A stretch of DNA of 64,000 bases from CAZSDU01 sp964429135 (GTDB lineage: Bacteria; Bacteroidota; Bacteroidia; Bacteroidales; FEN-979), in the NCBI GenBank assembly GCA_964429135.1, contig CAYSAU010000001.1, positions 124,001 through 188,000 on the forward strand. Reading direction: 5' to 3'. The notes under the pieces are model-generated. The model made no database searches. It saw nothing but the letters and a program-made list of their open reading frames with translations, and was not told the DNA's origin. This document shows, piece by piece, positions 1 to 7,346 of this stretch. The first letter of the stretch is position 1; each line of letters starts with the position of its first letter. Made by a program: the position numbers and the translations under genes.

Positions 1-497
1 AGATGGCGGAGATAGTATTTTTTAAGTAGCATTTTGTTCTCGGCTGCAATCCTTTCCCATATAAGATGCTCGATGTTATGTGCCCTGAGGATTATTTTTG
101 CCACGGAATATTTCCTGATATCTTTGATATATGGCGTCATAAAAAGCGTCTCGAGCTGGATGATATCAAAGGTTTCTTTTTGAAGACATTCGACCAGTTT
201 ATTCCGGAACTTTGGAGAAATGAATCTTTCAACATGATAGGATTTTCCTGAAAACAGATTTCGAAAGGCAGGCCATATCTTAACTTTCAGGTCAATATCG
301 ATCAGTTCAAGACGGGTGGCGGAAAGATACCCGCCAGGAATGCTTGAAATATCCACGTTGAACTTGTACGAATTCACGGCAAGTACCCTGACCTGATGAC
401 CAGCATCGATCAATCCGGTAATCAGCATGTTCATGGCCATGGGTCCCCCTTCTTTGGCCGGCCAGGGTGATTTGTTGCATAAGAATAATATTTTCAT
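1..497 (-). CDS. Glycosyltransferase family 4-like protein (N-terminal part, cut by window edge)
   Basis: The reading frame is open from an ATG at 497 down to base 1, giving about 165 residues without a stop. The start MKILFLCNKSPWPAKEGGPM is typical of the N-terminal acceptor-binding Rossmann domain of GT4 glycosyltransferases, with the glycine-rich loop after the first strand. A later RAHNIEHLIWER segment matches the 'R.HN.E' stretch of Bacteroidetes GT4 enzymes. The donor-binding C-terminal half lies outside the window. The ATG overlaps the stop of the upstream LptF-like gene (ATGA, 4 bp), so the two are probably translated together. A role in cell-surface glycan synthesis is inferred; donor and acceptor cannot be read. 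Confidence 0.8.
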   Translation of the reverse strand, partial: MKILFLCNKSPWPAKEGGPMAMNMLITGLIDAGHQVRVLAVNSYKFNVDISSIPGGYLSATRLELIDIDLKVKIWPAFRNLFSGKSYHVERFISPKFRNKLVECLQKETFDIIQLETLFMTPYIKDIRKYSVAKIILRAHNIEHLIWERIAAENKMLLKKYYLRH

Positions 498-1930
498 AGG
501 CGGGGTTCCACGGGATAGCGAATGAATTTTCTAAAAAACCTGGTCCATGCATCAATGTCGAAGAGAGAAGCATCATTGGTGGCCTTGTAAGTGAGAAAGA
601 TCCCGATGGGAAGCAGGACGGCTGAGGCCATCCACATGCCCTGCCACGCCGGCATTTCTCCTTCGGCTGTATATTTCTCTCCGATAAATGAGATGACCCA
701 GAACAGAATGAAAAATAAAGTAGAAATCACAGCCGGCATGCCTAATCCTCCCTTTCGGATGATGGCGCCCAGGGGGGCACCGATAAAAAACAACAAAAGA
801 CAGGCAATCGAAAAGGAAAATTTTTTATGATAAACAATCTCATGCTTATGAATCAATTTTTCTTTAGCATATAGATTATTCCTGCTGAATTCGATGTTTT
901 GTTTTGCTCCCAGCGCCAGATTCCGGGACATTTCAAGGAGGTTGAAACGGTCATAGACCCCGAAATTCGTGATGAAATCTTTTTTGAATTTAGTCAGGGA
1001 GTCATGGGTTTGTCGCTTAATTGTATCCAGAGCGCAGAAAAAATTCAGGCTGTTCATATAGGTCAGCTCATAGCTGACCTTATCCTCAAGAAATTGGGAT
1101 TGAATGGAGTCCATAGAATGAACCAACTGACGGATATTCTGCATCTCATAATTCTTCTTGAACAGGTTCTCATCGGTTCTGGTAAGTTGAAAAGCGGAAA
1201 GATCAAACATCTGCGACTGCTCCCTGAACCGGGTCCTCTGGAAAGGCCGGTTAACTTCATAATCGCGTAAATCGATCCGCTCCTCGTAGTTGGTGCCATT
1301 GTACAGGCGGAAAATAAGAAAGCGTTTATCCGGAGTTAGTTCCATTTTGCCCCATTCAGCAATAGTCATGGAATTATTTCCAAGATGCTTGTGATGGTCA
1401 TATATCATGACATCATGAATGGTATTCCCGTCTTTGCTTTTTTTCCCTACCCGGATCACATACCCTTCTATTCCATTATAAAACACGCCTTCCCTGATAT
1501 TAAATGCAAGTTTTTTCTCCCTGACATCATAAAGCAGGGATAAAAATTTCAGGTTGGCCATGGGAAGGACAACATTTGAAAAATAGAAGGCCAACCCGCT
1601 GATCATGATGGAAACAATAATGAGTGAGCGCATGATACGGCTGAGACTAATCCCCGCGGCTTTCATCGTCACCAGTTCATAATGTTCACCCAGGTTGCCG
1701 AACATCATCAGGGAGGATAATAGAATAGCCAAAGGCAGGGCCAGGGGTACGAAAGTGGAAGAAGCATAAAAAAGCAACTTCATGATAAGATACCATTCCA
1801 ATCCCTTCCCGACCAGGTCGTCCACATATTTCCATAAAAACTGAAGCAGCAGGATGAAAAGAGCAATGAAGAAAGTCATGACCAGGGGGCCGAGATAGGA
1901 TTTTAAGATGAAGAGATCCAGTTTTTTCAT
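494..1930 (-). CDS. LptF/LptG family permease (YjgP/YjgQ)
   Basis: 478 residues. Three hydrophobic segments in the first ~120 residues and three in the last ~110 flank a long periplasmic region, which is the six-helix plus beta-jellyroll layout of LptF/LptG. The segment after the second helix (LGEHYELVTMKAAGIS) is the family's conserved cytoplasmic coupling loop. In this family, LptF and LptG form the inner-membrane part of the LptB2FG exporter, which extracts lipopolysaccharide towards LptC/A. I cannot decide between F and G from the sequence. It is transcribed from a TATCTTTG box 20 bp upstream and overlaps the downstream glycosyltransferase start, which fits an envelope-glycolipid operon. 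Confidence 0.88.
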   Translation of the reverse strand: MKKLDLFILKSYLGPLVMTFFIALFILLLQFLWKYVDDLVGKGLEWYLIMKLLFYASSTFVPLALPLAILLSSLMMFGNLGEHYELVTMKAAGISLSRIMRSLIIVSIMISGLAFYFSNVVLPMANLKFLSLLYDVREKKLAFNIREGVFYNGIEGYVIRVGKKSKDGNTIHDVMIYDHHKHLGNNSMTIAEWGKMELTPDKRFLIFRLYNGTNYEERIDLRDYEVNRPFQRTRFREQSQMFDLSAFQLTRTDENLFKKNYEMQNIRQLVHSMDSIQSQFLEDKVSYELTYMNSLNFFCALDTIKRQTHDSLTKFKKDFITNFGVYDRFNLLEMSRNLALGAKQNIEFSRNNLYAKEKLIHKHEIVYHKKFSFSIACLLLFFIGAPLGAIIRKGGLGMPAVISTLFFILFWVISFIGEKYTAEGEMPAWQGMWMASAVLLPIGIFLTYKATNDASLFDIDAWTRFFRKFIRYPVEPRL

Positions 1931-1949
1931 GCAGGCTTGACCTTAATTG

Positions 1950-1957
1950 CAAAGATA
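1950..1957 (-). promoter_or_regulatory. Bacteroidetes -7 box for the LptF/G gene
   Basis: TATCTTTG on the minus strand matches the Bacteroidetes primary-sigma -7 consensus TAnnTTTG. It lies 20 bp before the ATG at 1930. Confidence 0.6.
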
Positions 1958-1982
1958 GTGAATTGGGCGATCGGAATAGTTG

Positions 1983-1990
1983 TATTTTTG
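1983..1990 (+). promoter_or_regulatory. Bacteroidetes -7 box for the GNAT-like gene
   Basis: TATTTTTG matches TAnnTTTG, with a TTGGG about 17 bp upstream as a possible -33 element. It diverges from the LptF/G promoter 25 bp away. Confidence 0.55.
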
Positions 1991-2051
1991 TAAACATATG
2001 TCAACGCCCAGCAAGGGGCGATCAACGATCAATTGTCAATTCATGGAGTGA

Positions 2052-3245
2052 ATGATGAAACTGATAGAAGTCACTAACCGGAAAACCCGACGACAATTCC
2101 TGGATATGGTGGAACTGGTTTACAGTGGAGACCATGTTTATGTTCGTCCGCTGGACAAAGAAATAGAAGCGGTCTTTGATCCTTTGCAAAATACTTTTTT
2201 TAATCACGGGGAAGCATCCCGCTGGATTCTCTTGAATGACCGGAAAAAAGTTATTGGCCGGGTAGCTGCTTTTATCAATAACCGTAAAGCATATTCTTTT
2301 TCCCAGCCAACAGGAGGCATGGGCTTTTTTGAATGTATCAACGACAGGGATGCCGCTTTTCTGCTGTTCGACCAGGCCAGAAGCTGGCTGAGCGATAGGG
2401 GAATGCAGGCCATGGACGGTCCCATCAATTTTGGGGAAAACGATGCTTTCTGGGGATTGCTGATCGAGGGTTTTACTCATCCCGGCATCGGCATGAGCTA
2501 TAATCCTCCTTACTATCGTGATTTTTTTGAATCCTATGGCTTTCGCTTTTATTTTGAACAGGTTTCCAACCATCTTGATATGACAAAGCCTTTTCCGGAA
2601 CGTTTCTGGAAAATTGCCGATTGGTCCATGAAAAAACCCGAGCTTCATTTTCGACATCTTGAACTGAAAAAGTCAGATCAGTTTATCCGTGATGTCAAAG
2701 AAATATATGATGACGCCTGGAAATTCCATGAAAGTTTTACCCCGATGGACAGTGAAACCCTTCGTAAAGGATTGGAAAAAGCTAAGGATTTTGTTGATCC
2801 TGAAATGATCTGGCTGGCATATTATCATGAAGAACCCGTGGCTTTTCTGATCATGTTCCCGGATGTCAATATGATCATCAAACATTTGCACGGGAAACTT
2901 CATTTCATGAATCAGTTGAAATTTCTTTGGCTGAAGTACCGAAAGACCATGACCCGCGGACGCATCGTCATCATGGGAGTTAAACCGAAATACCAAAGGT
3001 TTGGCGTGGAATCCGGCATTTTCTGGCATTTGAATGAAGTCATGAAAAAAAATCCCCACATCAAGGAAGTTGAACTTTCCTGGGTGGGTGATTTTAATCC
3101 CAAAATGCGCGCCCTTCATGAGTCCGTGGGGGCAACTTTTGCCAAACGGCATGTTACTTACCGTAAGTTGTTTTCAGCGGAAGAAACATTTCATCGCTCC
3201 ACGATCATTCCCACCGATACAAAAGAGAAAGCGCTCAGACAGTAA
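2052..3245 (+). CDS. GNAT-like acyltransferase family protein (function unknown)
   Basis: 397 residues, no signal peptide. The sequence looks like the cytosolic GNAT-fold proteins (YghO-like) found in many Bacteroidetes. A GRVAAFINN strand and a GGMGFFECIND segment lie in the first half. The second half has IVIMGVKPKYQRFGVESGIF, which resembles the acetyl-CoA-binding loop of GNAT enzymes. No substrate can be assigned. Two adjacent ATGs occur (2052 and 2055); GGAG at 2045-2048 is better spaced for 2055, so the protein may start one residue later. The gene stands alone between a divergent promoter pair and a bidirectional terminator. Confidence 0.6.
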   Translation: MMKLIEVTNRKTRRQFLDMVELVYSGDHVYVRPLDKEIEAVFDPLQNTFFNHGEASRWILLNDRKKVIGRVAAFINNRKAYSFSQPTGGMGFFECINDRDAAFLLFDQARSWLSDRGMQAMDGPINFGENDAFWGLLIEGFTHPGIGMSYNPPYYRDFFESYGFRFYFEQVSNHLDMTKPFPERFWKIADWSMKKPELHFRHLELKKSDQFIRDVKEIYDDAWKFHESFTPMDSETLRKGLEKAKDFVDPEMIWLAYYHEEPVAFLIMFPDVNMIIKHLHGKLHFMNQLKFLWLKYRKTMTRGRIVIMGVKPKYQRFGVESGIFWHLNEVMKKNPHIKEVELSWVGDFNPKMRALHESVGATFAKRHVTYRKLFSAEETFHRSTIIPTDTKEKALRQ

Positions 3246-3247
3246 GC

Positions 3248-3283
3248 AAAAAAAAAGCCGACCTTGTTAGGGACGGCTTTTTT
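3248..3283. terminator. Bidirectional Rho-independent terminator
   Basis: An A-run, a GCCG-A-CC stem with loop, the complementary GG-A-CGGC arm (one A.A mismatch) and a T-run. It sits between two convergent genes, so either strand gives a stem followed by U residues. Confidence 0.75.
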
Positions 3284-3300
3284 GGAAATACGATCGTTGA

Positions 3301-5250
3301 TTACTTCACGATCATCTTGTTGGTGAATTTCTGATCGCCAACGGTGATGGTGCAGAAATAAACGCCACTTCTGAGGTTTGAATTGTCAATGGCGAGTTTA
3401 TGGGTTCCTTTCAGGACAACGCCATAATCTTTTGATGCAATATTCTGACCGGCAACATTGGAAACATTAAGGGTAACATTGCTGTTCCTGTCGGTGGTGA
3501 CATCAAAATAAGCGGTTCCGGTGGAAGGATTGGGATAGCAATTGGAAACAGAACTGATTGATTTCTGGTTTTCTGTAATGCCAATGAAGGGCGAGAAGTC
3601 CATGGTAATTCCCTTGGCATAAACATGGTAAACAGGATTATCGGCGCTGCTGCCTGTGCTAAAGATGTCTTCCACGGTTACAGGAATTTGATAAACCCAT
3701 GGGTCTGATTCGTATGCAATCGGGGCAGTGAAATGGAAGTAACAGCTTCCCCAGAGGTCGGTTCCGTCGGTGTAATTTACCGGGCCGAGAATATGACCGG
3801 TGGTAACGCTGCGTCCGAAGAGGAAGAGATCAGGGTTCAGGTTGTATTTCAGAGATCCCCAGAACTTATAATCTGAATCACCCCAGGTGCAGAATACATG
3901 GGTGCCGTCATAGGAACGGGAAGCCTGTAGCCTGTGATCCCAGCCAACATTTCCTGAAGAAGAGGTGTAAGGGCTGTTATCTTCATCTACATCATCTGTC
4001 CAGCAGGTATCGATATGGTAAGCATTCCAGTTGTCGCTGGCATCCTGCCAGATTTCAACGTAATTGTTATCGGCATGATATTTTACTCCACCGTAGGTAA
4101 CGCTCCAGTAGTAGTTCAGAGAGTCGAGGTCAGCGCTGGCTGCACCGCAAACAACGGCAAAAATATGGGGTTTGTTCAGGCAGTCAACTGTAATGGCGAA
4201 ATCGGTGAACATGGGTTTGTAGGTTACTTCATCCCAGGTAGGATAAATCCAGTCGGTGATTTCGGGCAGGGTAGAGAAATCGAAATAGGGGAGCTGATCC
4301 CATGTGGCGCCGCCATCCAATGTTTTGAAAATGATGGGAACCCAGGCCGGTTTGTCATCGGGACGGATATCAGAACCACGAACGAAAGCATATCCAACGG
4401 TGCCGTCATTGTTCCAGGCCATATGAGCATCACCGAAGAAAGTATTTAGGGTGTAATCCGAGGAACGGGTGATCAGGTCATCCAGGCTGATGTCAACGCC
4501 GGTCCAGTCGATGGTTCCGCCGGCATTCAGTTCGCCGTTACGGAGCATGAGGGTGGAAGAAGTATAATCACCGGCATACCCATCACCGCAGAAATGCACC
4601 ATATTGTCTTCGGTAGCGGTGAGTCCCTGGCGGAGAAGTTCGCCCATGACACATGGATCCAGTTGCTCATCAACATGGGTGCCATCATATTGAACGCTGG
4701 ACATATAGGTGTTGACCCAATCACTACCATCGGTTTGAGGGCCAGCCATAACAGAGATGGCGTTGTTGATATCGGTGTTGCCTGTGGGGTTCAGAAGTAC
4801 GCCAGAAGGATAACGGTGACGGATACCACTGGCTGTTCCGGTTTTCTTGATCCAGGTCACGCCGTGGTCGAGGGAATAGCTGTTAACCAGGTCATTCCCG
4901 GTGAGATAGGCCATTTTCGGATAGGCTGTGTTGTTATTGCCACGGTAAGTTGCCATGATGGCATTCAGGTTGTAATCATACCAAAGGCATCTTTGCTGTT
5001 GAATCAGCAAGGTATAAGCATTTAACGAGGAACCGAACCATGTGGTATCGATGGTGGCTTTCGTGGCTTTCGGACGGCTGATCTGAACCGGGTTTGTTAC
5101 CGTAGGATTTGGAACAGCGTTGTCGATGGTTGTAACCGCATAAGGATGGGCGGTTTTGTTATACCTTTCAGCTTTTAAAGCTGGTTTCTGCGCCATGGTC
5201 GTTCCCATGAAAGCCAGGGCAAAAACAAAGAGTAGAAGTGTTCTCATCAT
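3301..5250 (-). CDS. Secreted T9SS type A sorting-domain protein with Asp-box motifs
   Basis: 649 residues. The N-terminus is a classical signal peptide ending ...TTMAQ. The last ~90 residues are a type A T9SS tail: CYPNPSTGTAYFDV, then NVAGQNI, then SGVYFCTI and a basic end KFTNKMIVK. The middle has at least two Asp-box motifs (SLDHGVTW near residue 130, TLDGGATW near 313), which occur in sialidase/BNR-type beta-propellers, so a beta-propeller fold is likely. No sialidase active site could be confirmed and the substrate is unknown. Export through Sec, then the type IX system, and anchoring or release at the cell surface are inferred from the tail. It is monocistronic with its own promoter. 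Confidence 0.82.
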   Translation of the reverse strand: MMRTLLLFVFALAFMGTTMAQKPALKAERYNKTAHPYAVTTIDNAVPNPTVTNPVQISRPKATKATIDTTWFGSSLNAYTLLIQQQRCLWYDYNLNAIMATYRGNNNTAYPKMAYLTGNDLVNSYSLDHGVTWIKKTGTASGIRHRYPSGVLLNPTGNTDINNAISVMAGPQTDGSDWVNTYMSSVQYDGTHVDEQLDPCVMGELLRQGLTATEDNMVHFCGDGYAGDYTSSTLMLRNGELNAGGTIDWTGVDISLDDLITRSSDYTLNTFFGDAHMAWNNDGTVGYAFVRGSDIRPDDKPAWVPIIFKTLDGGATWDQLPYFDFSTLPEITDWIYPTWDEVTYKPMFTDFAITVDCLNKPHIFAVVCGAASADLDSLNYYWSVTYGGVKYHADNNYVEIWQDASDNWNAYHIDTCWTDDVDEDNSPYTSSSGNVGWDHRLQASRSYDGTHVFCTWGDSDYKFWGSLKYNLNPDLFLFGRSVTTGHILGPVNYTDGTDLWGSCYFHFTAPIAYESDPWVYQIPVTVEDIFSTGSSADNPVYHVYAKGITMDFSPFIGITENQKSISSVSNCYPNPSTGTAYFDVTTDRNSNVTLNVSNVAGQNIASKDYGVVLKGTHKLAIDNSNLRSGVYFCTITVGDQKFTNKMIVK

Positions 5251-5305
5251 TTTTTTGGTTTTGGTTGATAATAATTAATTTGAAAATTTGATCGTTTACC
5301 TGTGA

Positions 5306-5338
5306 CAAAGATAAAAACTTTTCAATTAAAAAGTCAAA
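5306..5338 (-). promoter_or_regulatory. Promoter (-7 and -33) of the T9SS-substrate gene
   Basis: TATCTTTG on the minus strand at 5306-5313 and TTTG at 5335-5338, separated by 21 bp. This matches the Bacteroidetes -7/-33 pair. It gives a leader of about 50 nt before the ATG at 5250. Confidence 0.65.
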
Positions 5339-5354
5339 AAGACTTAATTTTTTT

Positions 5355-5362
5355 TATTTTTG
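5355..5362 (+). promoter_or_regulatory. -7 box of the ccm operon
   Basis: TATTTTTG matches TAnnTTTG, 24 bp before the ATG at 5386. It rules out the upstream in-frame ATG at 5302 as the start of ccmB. Confidence 0.6.
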
Positions 5363-5385
5363 GTATTCTTTCTGATCCCTGGTGT

Positions 5386-6045
5386 ATGCTTTTTTTGGAG
5401 ATAAAGAGTCTCATGGCGAAAGAATTCAGGCTGGAACTGAGACAAAAGTACGTGCTTAACGGGATTCTTCTCTATCTGATCTCGACTGTTTTTGTCACTT
5501 ATCTTGCATTTGAGGGAGTCATCAGTCCTGAACTGTGGAATGCCCTTTTCTGGATCATTCTGCTTTTTGTGGCCGTCAACGGGATCTCGAAAAGTTTTGT
5601 CCAGGAAAATTCAGCCCGCTACCTTTATTATTATACCCTGGTGAGTCCACAAGCCATCGTGGTTTCAAAAATTCTTTATAATATGTTGCTGATGCTGATG
5701 CTGTCATGCGTTTCCCTGGGGCTGTTCATTCTTTTTATGGGATACCCTTTGGTGGATTTCCCTCTTTTTTTGTTCTCCCTGGTCCTTGGCAGTATGGGAC
5801 TTTCTTCCATGCTTACGATGATTGCTGCCATAGCTTCCCGGGCAAGTCAGAATTTTTCCCTGATGGCCATCCTGAGTTTTCCCATAGTTCTGCCTTTATT
5901 ACTTACGCTGATGAAAGTTTCCTCAGCAGCCCTGGGAAATGTTCACTCGGAAGGAGAGTCGGGGCTGATATTCATCCTGATCAGCATTGATATGGGGGTG
6001 ATCATACTGGCATATGTGTTATTTCCTTACCTTTGGAAAGATTAA
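5386..6045 (+). CDS. ccmB: Heme exporter protein CcmB
   Basis: 219 residues with about six membrane helices. The N-terminus (KEFRLELRQKYVLNGILLYL) is characteristic of CcmB, the membrane subunit that works with the CcmA ATPase in releasing heme-loaded CcmE during cytochrome c maturation. The start at 5386 is chosen because it follows the -7 box and gives the usual short cytoplasmic lead-in; the frame is open upstream to 5302 but would be untranscribed. It is the first gene of ccmB-ccmC-ccmD-ccmE. No ccmA is present in this window, so the ATPase must be encoded elsewhere. Confidence 0.87.
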   Translation: MLFLEIKSLMAKEFRLELRQKYVLNGILLYLISTVFVTYLAFEGVISPELWNALFWIILLFVAVNGISKSFVQENSARYLYYYTLVSPQAIVVSKILYNMLLMLMLSCVSLGLFILFMGYPLVDFPLFLFSLVLGSMGLSSMLTMIAAIASRASQNFSLMAILSFPIVLPLLLTLMKVSSAALGNVHSEGESGLIFILISIDMGVIILAYVLFPYLWKD

Positions 6046-6094
6046 CAGTCTGGGTAGGGTCAGACAATCGTAAATTTAAAACCGTAAACCGTAA

Positions 6095-6775
6095 ATGCTC
6101 AATTATTCCTGGAAGATATTAAGTGCGGGTTTATTATGTTATGCAGTGATCTACGGTTTTATGGTGGCGGTTCCGGATACCATGATTCAGGAAAGTATGC
6201 GTAATCTTTTTTATCATGTGGGCATGTGGTTTGGGATGTTTGTTATGCTCATTGTTTCTTTTGTTTTCAGTTTGCGTTACCTCGGCGGATTTCAGATCAA
6301 AGAGGATATTTATGCGGTAGAAGCTATCAATGTCGGATTGATGTTTGGAATTCTGGGTATTCTGTCGGGGATGGTTTGGGCAAATTTCACCTGGGGGGCT
6401 CCCTGGGTGAAAGACCCGAAAATCAATGGCGCCACGGTTGGCATATTCATATATTTGGCTTATATGGTGTTGCGCAGCGCTATTGAGGACAGGCAGAAAC
6501 GAGCTAAAATTTCCGCCGTTTATAATGTTTTTGCCTTTGTTCTCTGGATCGTATTCGTCCTGATTCTTCCTCGCTTGTCGGGGGAAAGCATCCACCCGGG
6601 AAAAGACGCGCCTCCGGTTTTACCGATGCACCTGGATCCCGGCCTGCGTATGGTGTTTTATCCTGCCATGCTGGGGTGGATTCTGCTTGGATGCTGGATC
6701 CTTCAGATCAGGGTCAGAATGAGAAGAATCAGCATGGCTTTGGAAGGAGTTCAAATCGAAAATCATAAATTGTAA
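6095..6775 (+). CDS. ccmC: Cytochrome c biogenesis protein CcmC (heme-handling, CcsA/CcmC family)
   Basis: 226 residues and about six membrane helices. The tryptophan-rich periplasmic loop reads ANFTWGAPWVKDPKIN, the Bacteroidetes form of the WWD heme-binding motif (WGxPWVxDPK). Likely axial-ligand histidines flank it (FYHVGMW before, ESIHPGKD after). CcmC attaches heme to CcmE in the System I pathway. The gene sits 49 bp after ccmB, behind a short repeat of the form CGTAAA. Its stop is four bases before the ATG of the small ccmD-like gene. Confidence 0.87.
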   Translation: MLNYSWKILSAGLLCYAVIYGFMVAVPDTMIQESMRNLFYHVGMWFGMFVMLIVSFVFSLRYLGGFQIKEDIYAVEAINVGLMFGILGILSGMVWANFTWGAPWVKDPKINGATVGIFIYLAYMVLRSAIEDRQKRAKISAVYNVFAFVLWIVFVLILPRLSGESIHPGKDAPPVLPMHLDPGLRMVFYPAMLGWILLGCWILQIRVRMRRISMALEGVQIENHKL

Positions 6776-6778
6776 AGG

Positions 6779-6925
6779 ATGGATAGTTGCGGAAAAATTT
6801 TTATCGTCGTTGCCGTTTTAGGGCTCATCCTTATCGGGATTTTTATGTATCTTATGGTAATAGATAGAAAATTAGCCCGGTTTGAAAAGGAAATAAACAA
6901 CATAAAACAGGACAAGGAACTTTGA
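6779..6925 (+). CDS. Small CcmD-like membrane protein
   Basis: 48 residues, read directly from 6779 to the TGA at 6923-6925: a short N-terminus, one hydrophobic helix (IFIVVAVLGLILIGIFMYLM) and a charged tail with basic and acidic residues. Size, topology and position between ccmC and ccmE fit CcmD, which stabilises the CcmC-CcmE-heme complex. CcmD sequences are poorly conserved, so the name rests mainly on context. Its stop overlaps the TTG start of ccmE, which implies translational coupling. Confidence 0.72.
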   Translation: MDSCGKIFIVVAVLGLILIGIFMYLMVIDRKLARFEKEINNIKQDKEL

Positions 6926-7344
6926 AGACCATACACATTATTATATTAATGGTTCTCGTGGTGACCATGGCCATTGTGGTTAGCACCATGACGAATTCCG
7001 GCACCTATGCTGATTTTGAGGAAGCTGCCGGTCAGCCCCAAAGGGTATTCAGCATTATCGGCACTCTTGACCGCAACAGTCCGATGGGATATGATGCCCC
7101 TGACAACCTGAACCGATTCAGTTTTTATATGATTGACGATAATGGAAAAAAAAGCAGGGTGGTTTACCAGAATGCCAAACCCCAGGATTTTGAAAAATCA
7201 GAAAAAGTGGTTGTCATCGGAAATATGAAAGGCGATTATTTTCTTGCCCAAAGCCTTCTGCTTAAATGTCCCTCAAAGTATAAGGATAAAAAGCCTGCTC
7301 AATTCGAAAATAAAAAATTCAATTCAAACCGGAAACCGGGATAA
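6922..7344 (+). CDS. ccmE: Cytochrome c maturation heme chaperone CcmE, CXXXY variant
   Basis: 140 residues: an N-terminal membrane anchor (residues ~4-22) followed by a small OB-fold domain. In classical CcmE the heme is bound covalently by a histidine in HxxxY. Here the equivalent site reads C-P-S-K-Y (Cys116, Tyr120) after the VVVIGNMKGDYFLAQ strand. This is the CXXXY form known from the variant System I of archaea and deltaproteobacteria, and I believe it also occurs in Bacteroidetes. The start is a TTG that overlaps the ccmD stop (TTGA) and follows AAGGA. A later ATG would remove half of the anchor. Confidence 0.85.
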   Translation: MKTIHIIILMVLVVTMAIVVSTMTNSGTYADFEEAAGQPQRVFSIIGTLDRNSPMGYDAPDNLNRFSFYMIDDNGKKSRVVYQNAKPQDFEKSEKVVVIGNMKGDYFLAQSLLLKCPSKYKDKKPAQFENKKFNSNRKPG

Positions 7345-7346
7345 CT

